From: Paraclostridium tenue | Lineage (GTDB): Bacteria; Bacillota; Clostridia; Peptostreptococcales; Peptostreptococcaceae | Reading direction: 5' to 3' | Length of the DNA: 64,000 nt | Assembly (NCBI RefSeq): GCF_039521565.1 | Contig: NZ_BAAACP010000004.1 | Location: 108,719-172,718, forward strand | Shown here: positions 8,710 through 17,455 of the stretch, piece by piece | Position numbering within the stretch: the stretch's first letter is position 1 | How the letters are laid out: each line of letters begins with the position of its first letter | The notes under the pieces: model-generated | Databases searched by the model: none | What the model saw: only the letters and a program-made list of their open reading frames with translations | What the model was told of the DNA's origin: nothing | Translations under genes and position numbers: made by a program

Positions 8710-10374
8710 TTATTTAGAACCTTTATTATTAAGCATTAAGAAATAAGTTTCAGCTTTTTTAGTAGTCATAAATTCTTTGGAATCTTTATATTTATCAACA
8801 TTTTCAGATGATAATCCAACTACATCTATTTCATTAGATTCATATAAGTTAATTGCAGCATTTGGATCTTTAACAACTTTAAAGTTGATCGTGTTTAATT
8901 TAACATTATCTTTATCCCAATAATTATCATTTTTACTTAAAACAATAATATCATCCATCTTCCAATTAGTCATTTTAAATGGACCATTATAAATTGTATT
9001 TTCAGCTGTAGTACCAATTTTATCGCCTTGAGATTCTACAAATTTTTGATTTTGAGGGAAGAAGACACAAAATGACATAAGTTGGTCAAAGTAATTAATA
9101 CGTCTATTTAATTTAACTTCTAATGTATTCTCATCTAAGGCTTTTACACCAACATTATCAGCATTATCAACTTTTCCGTTATTATAATCACTAGCACCTT
9201 CTATATCATACATAACATATCCATATTGAGAAGCTGTTTTAGGATTTAAAGTTCTCTTCCAAGAATATTCAAAGTCGTGTGCAGTAACTGGATCTCCATT
9301 AGACCATTTAGCATCTTTTCTTATTTTAAAAGTCCAAGTCTTACCATCTTCTGATTGTTCCCAGCTTTCAGCCATAGCAGGCGTAGCTACACCTTTTGCA
9401 TCAACTCTTGTAAGACCTTCCATGGTATTTGTTAGCATGTAGAAAGAATCCATATCAGCTGCTTTACTGACATTAAGTGTAGGAATGTCACCACCTAAAA
9501 CTAGATTTAATTCTTTATTAGGCTTATCAATATCTGCCCATTTATATGAAGCTGGAGAACCGTAAGTATATCGAACTATATCTTTAACATTAGATTTTTG
9601 AAGGAAAGAACCACCTACTTGATAAAGTGGTGATATATGAGCACTGTTTAAGAATAATTTTTCAGCTTCTCCAAACTTAGCAAAACTTTCTTCAGGAGTA
9701 GTAGCTAATTTAGCTTCATTTATTAGCTTATCATAATCAGAATTTGAATAAGATAATCTTTTAGCATACATTCCATCTGTAGTAAATAGGTCAAGGAAAG
9801 TCAATGGATCAGGATAATCTGCAGCCCATCCATCTAAGTTTATATGGTAATCACCTTTTATAGCTAATTCTAGTTTTTGTTTTAAAGGCTGTTGTTTTAT
9901 CTTAAGGTCTAATCCTTCTAAATTATCCTTAAGTTCTGCTTGTATAAACTCAGCAAGTTTTCGATCAAGTTCATGTTCATAAGTCAATAATTCAAGTGTA
10001 ACAGTATCAAAGTTTAACTCTTCTTTAGCTTTTTCCCAAGCTTTTTTAGCTTCTTCATCATTTGGTTTATAACCCATATCGCCAGCTATTTCTCTATAGT
10101 CCTTACCATCTTTTGTAAAGGCTAAACTTTCTGGAGTTACAAAAGAAATTGCCTTAGAGCCATTATTAAATATAATATCTGCAATTTGAGATGTATCTAC
10201 AGACATAACTATAGCCTTTCTTGCATTTTCATTTGCAAGTAAAGTATAAGGGTCTATAGAATTAGAAGAATTTGTCTTTCCTTGAGATGAATCAGTGCTA
10301 GAGCATCCTACTAAAGATAAAGCTCCAACCGAAGATAAGGTAAATAACAAAGCAAGTTTTTTTCTTAAAACCAT
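8710..10374 (-). CDS. Circularly permuted oligopeptide-binding lipoprotein (OppA family)
   Basis: The 554-residue frame starts with a lipoprotein signal (lipobox LVGC, Cys24) and a Ser-rich linker, but the mature domain then begins in the middle of the SBP_bac_5 fold: ANENARKAIVMSVD (about 47-60), LDGWAADYPDP (180-190), up to the normal family C-terminus YTYGSPASYKWADI (269-282). It runs straight into the normal mature N-terminus NKELNLVLGGDIPTLN (286-301), LTNTMEG, WTFKIRKDAKWSNGDPVTA, and stops after the mid-domain strand YFLMLNNKGSK. The two halves together make one complete protein, in swapped order, without frameshift. ATG at 10374 follows AGGAGG. It should bind peptides outside the membrane for an Opp-type ABC importer; no oppBCDF is nearby. 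Confidence 0.9.
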   Translation of the reverse strand: MVLRKKLALLFTLSSVGALSLVGCSSTDSSQGKTNSSNSIDPYTLLANENARKAIVMSVDTSQIADIIFNNGSKAISFVTPESLAFTKDGKDYREIAGDMGYKPNDEEAKKAWEKAKEELNFDTVTLELLTYEHELDRKLAEFIQAELKDNLEGLDLKIKQQPLKQKLELAIKGDYHINLDGWAADYPDPLTFLDLFTTDGMYAKRLSYSNSDYDKLINEAKLATTPEESFAKFGEAEKLFLNSAHISPLYQVGGSFLQKSNVKDIVRYTYGSPASYKWADIDKPNKELNLVLGGDIPTLNVSKAADMDSFYMLTNTMEGLTRVDAKGVATPAMAESWEQSEDGKTWTFKIRKDAKWSNGDPVTAHDFEYSWKRTLNPKTASQYGYVMYDIEGASDYNNGKVDNADNVGVKALDENTLEVKLNRRINYFDQLMSFCVFFPQNQKFVESQGDKIGTTAENTIYNGPFKMTNWKMDDIIVLSKNDNYWDKDNVKLNTINFKVVKDPNAAINLYESNEIDVVGLSSENVDKYKDSKEFMTTKKAETYFLMLNNKGSK

Positions 10375-10960
10375 ATAAAATTCCTCCTAATATATAATTA
10401 AAAAATAATAAGGATAAACTTAAAGAAATTTATTGTTATAAATAATAAGATGGGTCAATTAGTAGTTAAAATTTTGATATTAAAGATATATTATTAACAA
10501 TATACTTTTTTATAAAAGTAAAAAAATTTCATTGATAAATATTGTTTATATTATTAGTATAACAATACATGAAAATGTTATCAATTAATAAAAAGAAAAT
10601 TTAGAAAATAAATAAATTTTTTGAAATACAAAATGCTATTTATCACTTAATAATTTATGTAGTACTTTAATTGATATATGTTTTAGTAAATAATGTGTAA
10701 TATTAGAAAATTATTAAAAAATTTTAAAATTAATAAATAATAATTAAATTATAAAAATGTGAAATCAAAATTAAAAATAAGTTCAAAAAAAATTAGAATC
10801 AAGAAGTTATTAAAATTAAATATGGCTTAATTTTAATATGTCTATAGCTAAATTTTAAAAATATGTACATATAAACTTGATAGTAAAATATATAGCCTGA
10901 ACTAATTTACAAAATATTATGATTATTATATAGGTTTTATAAATGTTATTTTAAATTCTA
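10375..10960. other. Gap between divergent oppA-like and permease genes
   Basis: About 590 bases of very AT-rich DNA (over 80 percent) without any convincing reading frame, repeat or riboswitch. It must contain the leftward promoter of the oppA-like gene, but I could not single one out among the many AT-rich candidates. Confidence 0.5.
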
Positions 10961-10964
10961 AATA

Positions 10965-10992
10965 TTGACAAAAAAATATTATAATATATAAT
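10965..10992 (+). promoter_or_regulatory. Promoter of the APC permease gene
   Basis: TTGACA at 10965-10970 and TATAAT at 10987-10992 with a 16-base spacer, about 40 bases before the start codon. Confidence 0.7.
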
Positions 10993-11033
10993 GGAAAACG
11001 AAATCATACAAAATTTTCAGGAGGAAAAAGTTA

Positions 11034-12485
11034 GTGACTGATCAAAACAGAAATTTAACGTGGCAAAATATTGCCTTAATGGGATTTGTTATGGTATGGG
11101 GATTTGGTAATGTTGTAAATAACTTTGCAAATCAAGGTTTAACAGTTGTATTTTCATGGATATTTATGATTGCCCTATATTTTGTACCATATGCTTTAAT
11201 GGTAGGAGAGTTAGGATCTGCATTTAAAGACTCTCAAGGTGGAGTTTCAGCTTGGATAAGATCAACTACAACACCAATGCTTGCATTTATGGCAGGATGG
11301 ACATACTGGGTTGTACATGTTCCTTATTTAGCTCAAAAGCCACAAGCTTTATTAATTGCACTTTCATGGGCAATTAGTCCATCTGGACAATTAGCAGGAG
11401 TATTAAAAGAATTAAATCCTTTAATATTACAATCGATGGTATTAGTAGTATTTTTAGTATTTTTATATGTATCAACAAAAGGAGTAAAAGTATTAAAAGT
11501 TATAGGTAATATAGCAGGTATGTCAATGTTTGTTATGTCTTTACTATATATAGTACTAGGTTTAGCAGCTCCTGCTATAACCGGACATGTTGCTACACCT
11601 AATATAACTGTGAAGTCATTTGTTCCTAAGTTTGACTTTGCATACTTAACTACTTTATCAATGTTAGTATTTGCAGTTGGAGGATGTGAAAAAATATCTC
11701 CATATGTAAACAATACAAAAAATCCATCTAAGAACTTCCCTAAAGGAATGTTAGTATTAGCTGGAATGGTTGCAGTATGTGCTCTTTTAGGATCTATTGC
11801 TATGGGAATGATGTTTAATGCTAATGCTATACCAGAAGATTTAATGATGAATGGTCAATATTATGCATTCCAATTACTTGGAGAACATTATGGATTAGGT
11901 AGTTTATTTGTTATAATATATGCTTTAGCTAATACTGCTGCCCAATTATCTGCATTAGTATTTTCAATAGATGCACCCCTTAGAGTTTTACTAGGTGAAG
12001 CAGATGCTAAGTTTATACCTAAAGCTTTATCTAAAACAAATAAAAATGGGGTTTTAGTTAATGGGTATATAATGACTGCTATATTAGTTTCTACTTTAAT
12101 AGTAGTTCCTGCATTAGGAATAGGTAATACTAATGAATTATTTAACTGGTTATTAAAGTTAAATTCAGTTGTAATGCCAATGAGATACTTATGGGTATTC
12201 TTAGCTTATATGGGTCTTAAAAAGCTAAGCAATAAGTTTAAAACAGAGTATAAGTTTATTAAAAATGATAAGTTTGGATTTATAGTAGGAGCTTGGTGTT
12301 TTGGATTCACTGCATTTGCATGTATAATGGGTATGTTCCCAACAGATGTAGCAGCATTTAGTTCACAATGGATATTTAGAGTTTCACTAAATGTTATAAC
12401 ACCTTTAGTATTAATGGGAATAGGATTGATATTGCCTGTTATAGCTAAGATAACTAATAATAATGAAGACTCATCTAAAAAATAG
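11034..12485 (+). CDS. APC-superfamily amino acid permease (YjeM/GadC-like)
   Basis: The 483-residue protein has about twelve hydrophobic helices and APC features: an N-terminal unwound helix region (MGFVMVWGFGNVVNNFANQG), the VPYALMVGELGSAFKDSQGG motif and the VFAVGGCEKISPYVNNTKNPSKNFPKG motif of helix 6. It should exchange or import an amino acid across the cytoplasmic membrane; the substrate is not readable. The start is GTG at 11034, with AGGAGG upstream. A TTGACA/TATAAT promoter precedes it and a terminator follows, so it is a single-gene unit. A paralogue lies at 24018. Confidence 0.88.
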   Translation: MTDQNRNLTWQNIALMGFVMVWGFGNVVNNFANQGLTVVFSWIFMIALYFVPYALMVGELGSAFKDSQGGVSAWIRSTTTPMLAFMAGWTYWVVHVPYLAQKPQALLIALSWAISPSGQLAGVLKELNPLILQSMVLVVFLVFLYVSTKGVKVLKVIGNIAGMSMFVMSLLYIVLGLAAPAITGHVATPNITVKSFVPKFDFAYLTTLSMLVFAVGGCEKISPYVNNTKNPSKNFPKGMLVLAGMVAVCALLGSIAMGMMFNANAIPEDLMMNGQYYAFQLLGEHYGLGSLFVIIYALANTAAQLSALVFSIDAPLRVLLGEADAKFIPKALSKTNKNGVLVNGYIMTAILVSTLIVVPALGIGNTNELFNWLLKLNSVVMPMRYLWVFLAYMGLKKLSNKFKTEYKFIKNDKFGFIVGAWCFGFTAFACIMGMFPTDVAAFSSQWIFRVSLNVITPLVLMGIGLILPVIAKITNNNEDSSKK

Positions 12486-12495
12486 GATAAGTATA

Positions 12496-12528
12496 AAAAT
12501 GAGTGAAGTAATCTTCACTCATTTTTTA
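12496..12528 (+). terminator. Intrinsic terminator after the permease
   Basis: Stem AAAATGAGTGAAG/CTTCACTCATTTT with a 4-base loop and T-run. Confidence 0.9.
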
Positions 12529-12845
12529 TTGTTTAAAAACTATAAAATTTTAAGATTAAGCTTTTGTTAATTTAGCTTATATAACATAGAAACTTTAGTT
12601 TTTATACTATATATATGTTATTAAAATGGAAATTAAATTTAAAAAATTAGATTATAAATATAAAGCTAGTCACTAATTTAATATAGTAGGTTTAAAAATA
12701 GTCTTAAAAAGAAAATAAAAACTAAAAAATAAGTTACAAATATAAGATTAGTATGAAAAAATAGATAATTTATAAAATTTTTTTATGCAAAAATTAAAAC
12801 AGTTTAAAATATAGATTAAATGTTGGAATTTCAATGTTTTAGCTT
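12529..12845. other. Gap upstream of the WalR-type boxes
   Basis: AT-rich sequence with no supported reading frame or structure. The regulatory sites for the next gene begin at 12846. Confidence 0.5.
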
Positions 12846-12872
12846 TGTTACAAATTGTAACTGATTTGTAAC
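12846..12872 (+). promoter_or_regulatory. WalR-type boxes upstream of the SH3/3D protein
   Basis: TGTTAC (12846), TGTAAC (12856) and TGTAAC (12867) follow each other at 10- and 11-base periods. The last two form TGTAAC-N5-TGTAAC, a perfect fit to the known WalR/YycF consensus TGTWAH-N5-TGTWAH. In Bacillus subtilis the 3D-domain hydrolase YocH is a WalR target, which matches the gene downstream. Confidence 0.65.
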
Positions 12873-12937
12873 CCTTTTTAATTTTTTTATTAAAAACTGT
12901 TTACAAAACCTAAAAAGTGTATTAAGATTAATTAAAA

Positions 12938-12954
12938 GTTACAAAAAAGTAACA
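12938..12954 (-). promoter_or_regulatory. Second WalR-type box, opposite strand
   Basis: On the minus strand this reads TGTTAC-N5-TGTAAC, again a perfect match to the WalR consensus, about 75 bases before the start codon of the SH3/3D gene. Confidence 0.55.
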
Positions 12955-13029
12955 AAAGCGTAAGTTGCGAATTTAAAAATACAAGATAGTTAATAATATA
13001 TAATTTTATTTATTGAATGGAGGAATTTT

Positions 13030-13959
13030 ATGAGTATGAATAAAAGAGCTAAAAAATCATTGGTGTTAACATTAGGATTAGTAATCGGGGGAATGTATGC
13101 TTCAGCAAATAATATATATGCAGCAGAAAAAGAAGTAGTAAAAGCAGAAAAATTAAATGTAAGAAAAGGGCCATCTATAGAAGATGAAAGAATAGCATCT
13201 TTAGATAGAGGAATGGTTGTTGAGATATTAGAGACTAGTAATGGATGGAACAAAGTAAAACTTTCAGACGGAGAAGAAGGTTGGGTAAATGGAGATTATA
13301 CTGCTAAGGAAAAAGCTACAGTAACAGCTGATAAGTTAAATGTAAGAAAAGGACCATCTATAGAAGATGAAAAAATAGGTTCATTAACTGAAGGAACAGT
13401 TGTTGAACTACTAGAAGAAAAAAATAATTGGTACAAAGTACAATTATCAGATGGCAACACAGGTTGGATAAGTGGAGATTATGTATTAACAGAATCTCAA
13501 GCTAATAACAATCAACAAGATAAAGAAGATAACAATGATACTTTAGTACAACAAAGTAATGAAACTAAAAAAGAAAATAAAACAGTAGTGTCAAATGCTA
13601 CTCAAAATAATGCTTCAGCTACAACTGAAAAAAATGAAGTTAAAAAAGAAGAAACTAAAAAACAAGAAGTTACAGCTTCTACTAATAAAAATGGACGTTT
13701 AATGACTGTAAATGCAAGTGCATATTCAGGACATAATATAACAGCTACAGGAACTACTCCTAAATGGGGAACTATAGCTGTAGACCCTTCAGTAATACCA
13801 TACGGAACTAGAGTTTATATACCTAAGTTTGACATGGTATTTACAGCAGAAGACTGTGGAGGAGCTATAAAAGGAAATAAGATAGATATATTTATGAATA
13901 GTGAATCAGATTGTGTAAACTTTGGAAGACAAAACATTGAAATACAAATATTAAACTAA
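13030..13959 (+). CDS. Secreted cell-wall protein with two SH3 domains and a 3D domain
   Basis: A 309-residue exported protein: signal peptide (about 1-34, ending in YAA), two bacterial SH3_3 domains (about 37-95 and 97-155, each starting with KLNVRKGPSIEDE), a low-complexity Asn/Lys/Glu linker (about 157-228) and a C-terminal 3D domain with NASAYSG, IAVDPSVIPYGTRVYIP and FTAEDCGGAIKGNKIDIF, carrying the conserved aspartates of this lytic-transglycosylase-like fold. It probably binds and trims peptidoglycan. ATG at 13030 follows GGAGG. WalR-type boxes upstream suggest control by the WalRK cell-wall regulator. A strong terminator follows. Confidence 0.9.
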   Translation: MSMNKRAKKSLVLTLGLVIGGMYASANNIYAAEKEVVKAEKLNVRKGPSIEDERIASLDRGMVVEILETSNGWNKVKLSDGEEGWVNGDYTAKEKATVTADKLNVRKGPSIEDEKIGSLTEGTVVELLEEKNNWYKVQLSDGNTGWISGDYVLTESQANNNQQDKEDNNDTLVQQSNETKKENKTVVSNATQNNASATTEKNEVKKEETKKQEVTASTNKNGRLMTVNASAYSGHNITATGTTPKWGTIAVDPSVIPYGTRVYIPKFDMVFTAEDCGGAIKGNKIDIFMNSESDCVNFGRQNIEIQILN

Positions 13960-13970
13960 TATAAAGATGA

Positions 13971-14019
13971 AAAAGACTGTAATTAAGCTTTATAAAGCTT
14001 AATTACAGTCTTTTTTTTA
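13971..14019 (+). terminator. Intrinsic terminator after the SH3/3D gene
   Basis: About 20-base stem AAAAGACTGTAATTAAGCTT with its complement, followed by eight T. Confidence 0.95.
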
Positions 14020-14284
14020 TTGATTATATAAAAATAATCGTATAATTATGAACATATTTTAAGGAAATATATGTAATAGTTTGATATATAAGTTTTTTTA
14101 ACGGATATTAGATAATATATAAAGCAATATATTAATAATATTATATAAAATAAAGTTATTTTTTAAAAATATTAATTTTGTTAAGTAAAAATAAGTTAAA
14201 AATGTCGAAAACTTTAAAAAAGTATACAAAAAGTTATTTTTAATGTATAATATAAACATAAATAAAAAAACGGAGGATAAATAC

Positions 14285-15541
14285 ATGAAAAAACTTGGAC
14301 TAACGAGCAAGATTTTAATCGGATTATTTCTTGGTATGGTATTTGGTATAGTACTTAGTAAAATGCCAGGAAGCTATTTTAAAGATACACTTTTACTTGG
14401 AGGATTTATAAATGTAGTTGGAAGTGGATTTACTAAAGCTATAAAGATGATGGTAGTACCTTTAGTGTTTGTTTCTTTAGTATGTGGAGTATCAGCTATG
14501 GAAGATATTAAAAAGCTAGGAAGAATTGGATTTAAAACAATGGGATTTTATTTAATGACAACAGCTATAGCTATATGTATATCTTTAGCAATAGGGGTAT
14601 TACTAAAACCTGGAGCAGGACTTGATTTAGGTTCAGTAGCATCTCAAACTACAACAGTTGGACAAAATCAATCTTTATCAGAGATAGTATTAAATATAAT
14701 ACCATCAAATCCAATAGAATCTTTTGCTAAAGGAGAGATGTTGCAAATAATATTCTTTGCAATGCTTACAGGAATATCAATGAGTCTAGTTGGAGAAAAA
14801 GCTGCACCTTTAAAGAAATTCTTTGAAAGTGCAAATGAAGTTTGTATGAAAATGGTTAGTGTTATAATGACATTTGCACCTTATGGAGTATTTGCACTTA
14901 TAACAAATACTTTTGCAACTGTAGGAACACAAGCTATAGGATCATTAGTTAAATATATTTTAGTAGTTTTATTTGGACTTTTAATACATGTTGTTGTAGT
15001 TTATGGAGGAGCATTAAAATTATTTACTAAATTTAGTTTTATAAATTTTGTTCGTAAATTTACTAAAGTAGCAGCAGTTACTTTTTCAACAGCATCAAGT
15101 AATGCATCTGTGCCAGTAAGTTTAGAACTAATGGAAGAAATGGGAGTAAGTAAAAGTATACGTTCATTTACTATACCTATGGGAGCTACTATAAATATGG
15201 ACGGAACTGCTATAATGCAAGGTGTTGCAGCATTATTTATAGCACAAGTTTATGGTATTAACCTAGGATTAAATGATATGTTAACAATAGTTTTAACTGC
15301 AACATTAGCATCAGTTGGAACAGCAGGTGTTCCTGGAGTCGGAATGATAATGCTATCTATGGTTCTTCAATCAGTAGGACTTCCACTTGAAGGAATCGGA
15401 CTTATAATGGGAGTTGAAAGAATAATAGATATGTTTAGGACAACAGTAAACGTAATGGGAGATAATACTTGTACATTAGTTGTTGCAAGTAGTGAAAAAG
15501 AATTTGAAGAAGGTTCTATAAAAGAAGTAGAATTAGCTTAA
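14285..15541 (+). CDS. Dicarboxylate/amino acid:cation symporter (DAACS family)
   Basis: The 418-residue protein carries the hallmarks of the GltP/GltPh fold: the serine-rich re-entrant loop STASSNASVPVSLE, the NMDGTA motif, the second loop ASVGTAGVPGVG and the substrate-binding helix DMFRTTVNVMGDN. It should couple Na+ or H+ to uptake of glutamate, aspartate, a neutral amino acid or a C4-dicarboxylate; the family motif does not settle which. I start at ATG 14285 (GGAGG 9-13 bases upstream) and not at the in-frame ATG 14243, which has no ribosome binding site. A TATAAT box lies at 14246-14251. It is a single-gene unit with its own terminator. Confidence 0.92.
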   Translation: MKKLGLTSKILIGLFLGMVFGIVLSKMPGSYFKDTLLLGGFINVVGSGFTKAIKMMVVPLVFVSLVCGVSAMEDIKKLGRIGFKTMGFYLMTTAIAICISLAIGVLLKPGAGLDLGSVASQTTTVGQNQSLSEIVLNIIPSNPIESFAKGEMLQIIFFAMLTGISMSLVGEKAAPLKKFFESANEVCMKMVSVIMTFAPYGVFALITNTFATVGTQAIGSLVKYILVVLFGLLIHVVVVYGGALKLFTKFSFINFVRKFTKVAAVTFSTASSNASVPVSLELMEEMGVSKSIRSFTIPMGATINMDGTAIMQGVAALFIAQVYGINLGLNDMLTIVLTATLASVGTAGVPGVGMIMLSMVLQSVGLPLEGIGLIMGVERIIDMFRTTVNVMGDNTCTLVVASSEKEFEEGSIKEVELA

Positions 15542-15544
15542 TGA

Positions 15545-15588
15545 AAAAACACCATTTTAATAAAATATTAGGATGGTGTTTTTTTATA
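15545..15588 (+). terminator. Intrinsic terminator after the symporter
   Basis: AAAACACCAT pairs with ATGGTGTTTT, followed by a T-run. Confidence 0.85.
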
Positions 15589-15598
15589 TAAGTTTTTG

Positions 15599-15626
15599 TT
15601 GACATATATACAAACTGATATATAAT
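15599..15626 (+). promoter_or_regulatory. Promoter of the thiamine operon
   Basis: TTGACA at 15599-15604, 16-base spacer, TATAAT at 15621-15626, placed just upstream of the TPP riboswitch. Confidence 0.8.
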
Positions 15627-15649
15627 TAAATTGTAATCTAAAATGAATA

Positions 15650-15735
15650 GCTAGGGGTGCCTTATGGCTGAGAGATGAATTTTTATTCATTAACCCTCAA
15701 ACCTGATCTGGATAATGCCAGCGTAGGAAAGCTTT
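15650..15735 (+). ncRNA. TPP riboswitch (THI element)
   Basis: The conserved pieces occur in order: AGGGGTGC, GGCTGAGAGATG, the P3a stem around ATGAAT/ATTCAT, ACCCTC, AACCTGATCTGGATAATGCC and GCGTAGGAAAGCT. This is the full thiamine pyrophosphate aptamer. A terminator hairpin at 15774-15812 precedes thiD, so TPP binding should cause early termination. All five genes downstream belong to thiamine salvage or uptake, confirming the ligand. Confidence 0.97.
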
Positions 15736-15773
15736 ACTTAATATACAAATGAAATTTATTTGCATAGTAAATT

Positions 15774-15812
15774 AAAAGCTATATTCCTATTGTTGGAATA
15801 TAGCTTTTTTTA
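15774..15812 (+). terminator. Expression-platform terminator of the TPP riboswitch
   Basis: AAAAGCTATATTCC pairs with GGAATATAGCTTTT across a 7-base loop and is followed by a T-run. It lies between the aptamer and thiD. Confidence 0.92.
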
Positions 15813-15838
15813 TTGTAATAAAAGGGGGGAGACATTAA

Positions 15839-16642
15839 ATGGGAAAATACAAAATACCAACTCTTACAATAGCAGGTTCTGATTCATCAGGGGGAGCTGG
15901 GATTCAAGCTGATTTAAAAACTTTCAGTGCTATAGGAACTTACGGAATGAGCGTTATAACTGCTATTACAGCTCAAAGTACACAAGGAGTATTTTTAGTA
16001 GAAGAGTTAAGTAAGGAAATAATTAAAAAGCAAATAGAGGTAGTATTTGATGATATATATCCTAAAGCTGTAAAAATAGGTATGGTATCAAGTCCAGAAA
16101 TAATAAAGATTATAGTTGATACTTTGAGTAATTATAATCCTAAAAATTTAGTAGTAGATCCAGTTATGATTTCTAAAAGTGGATACTCACTTTTAAAACC
16201 AGAAGCAAAAGAAAATTTAATTAAGTATCTAATACCTAAAGCGTACATATTAACACCTAATACACTAGAAGCTGAAGAAATAGCGGAGATTAAAATAAAT
16301 AACATAGATGATATGAAATTAGTTGGAGAAAAAATCTTATCATTAGGGCCTGATTATGTTCTTATGAAAGGCGGTCATTTAGATGGAGATGCAGTAGATG
16401 TTTTAATTGGAAAAGATATTTTTGAAATTTATAAAAGTGAAAGATTAGATATTAAAAATACTCATGGGACAGGTTGTACATTATCTTCTGCTATAACTGC
16501 ATATTTAGCATTAGGATTAGATGTCAAGGAAGCTGTTTCAGAGGCCAAAAAATATATAACAAATGCAATAAAATATAGTTTTGACATAGGTAAAGGGGTA
16601 GGTCCTGTACATCATTTCTATAAATTTAATTTAAATAAATAA
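15839..16642 (+). CDS. thiD: ThiD, hydroxymethylpyrimidine (phosphate) kinase
   Basis: The 267-residue ribokinase-like enzyme phosphorylates HMP and HMP-P in the pyrimidine branch of thiamine synthesis. Visible are TLTIAGSDSSGGAGIQADLKTF at the N-terminus, VVDPVMISKSG, PNTLEAEEIA, MKGGHLDGDAVDVL and the anion-hole motif THGTGCTLSSA. Length is normal. ATG at 15839 follows a GGGGGGAG ribosome binding site. It is the first gene of the riboswitch-controlled operon thiD-thiM-tenA-thiE-thiT. Confidence 0.96.
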   Translation: MGKYKIPTLTIAGSDSSGGAGIQADLKTFSAIGTYGMSVITAITAQSTQGVFLVEELSKEIIKKQIEVVFDDIYPKAVKIGMVSSPEIIKIIVDTLSNYNPKNLVVDPVMISKSGYSLLKPEAKENLIKYLIPKAYILTPNTLEAEEIAEIKINNIDDMKLVGEKILSLGPDYVLMKGGHLDGDAVDVLIGKDIFEIYKSERLDIKNTHGTGCTLSSAITAYLALGLDVKEAVSEAKKYITNAIKYSFDIGKGVGPVHHFYKFNLNK

Positions 16643-16669
16643 TAAACTAAGGTAAACGGGGGATAAAAT

Positions 16670-17455
16670 ATGTTTCATTTATTAAGTAAAGTAAGAGATG
16701 TTAATCCATTAGTACTTCATTATACAAATGAAGTAACTATAAACGATTGTGCAAATATAACACTTGCTTTAGGTGCAAGTCCACTTATGAGTTATTCTTA
16801 TGAAGAAATTGAAGAGATAATTCCGCTTGCAAGTTCCGTTGTTATAAATATAGGAACAATGAATTCATCACATACAGAGTTATTTTTAAAGGCTGGAAAA
16901 ATTGCTAATAAATTTAATAAACCAGTTGTATTAGATCCAGTAGGTGTATTTGCTACTAAATCGAGAGCTTTATTAGTAGAAAAGTTATTAAATGAAGTTA
17001 AGTTTGATGTTATAAAAGGAAATGCATCAGAGATAAAATACATAGGTGGATTTGATGTAAAGGGAAAAGGCGTAGATTCTTTTGAAGAAGATGAAAATAT
17101 AGATGACATAATAAAAAAAGTAGCTAAAAAATTAGAATGTGTAGTAGCTTCAACAGGAAAGGTTGATGTTATAACTGATGGAGAAAAAGTTATAAAAGTT
17201 GACAACGGATCTTTAAAGCTAAAAAGTATAACAGGAACAGGATGTATGAGTGCTAGTTTAATAGGTAGTTACTTAGGAGTTAGTGAAAATAAATTAGAAG
17301 GGGCTAGTATGGGTATTCTTACAATGAGTTTATGCGGAGAATTATCTGACAAAGACAACATAGGAATAGGAAGCTTTAAAGTTAGTTTAATGGATAATAT
17401 ATACAACTTAAATGAAGAAACACTAAAAAAATTTTCTAAGGTGGAGGTATTTTAG
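16670..17455 (+). CDS. thiM: ThiM, hydroxyethylthiazole kinase
   Basis: The 261-residue kinase phosphorylates the thiazole (THZ) moiety for salvage. Family motifs are HYTNEVTINDCANITLALGASP, VVLDPVGVFATKSR, VIKGNASEI and TGTGCMSASLIGSYLG. ATG at 16670 follows ACGGGGGAT. Its stop codon shares one base with the start of tenA (TAGTG). Together with ThiD and ThiE it lets the cell rebuild thiamine from its two halves. Confidence 0.96.
   Translation: MFHLLSKVRDVNPLVLHYTNEVTINDCANITLALGASPLMSYSYEEIEEIIPLASSVVINIGTMNSSHTELFLKAGKIANKFNKPVVLDPVGVFATKSRALLVEKLLNEVKFDVIKGNASEIKYIGGFDVKGKGVDSFEEDENIDDIIKKVAKKLECVVASTGKVDVITDGEKVIKVDNGSLKLKSITGTGCMSASLIGSYLGVSENKLEGASMGILTMSLCGELSDKDNIGIGSFKVSLMDNIYNLNEETLKKFSKVEVF

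Noticed and set aside
8710..10374. oppA-like gene as a truncated or frameshifted pseudogene
   Set aside because: The frame is continuous, has a signal peptide and ribosome binding site, and the two swapped halves add up to a whole protein, so permutation explains it better.
10600..10630. CodY box upstream of the oppA-like gene
   Set aside because: The best site differs from the consensus at four of 15 positions, which is not meaningful in DNA this rich in A and T.
12990..13253. Leftward frame overlapping the SH3/3D gene
   Set aside because: It is antisense to a well-supported gene and shows no ribosome binding site or family similarity; the same holds for the other antisense frames within flhA, thiM, pckA and MMPL.
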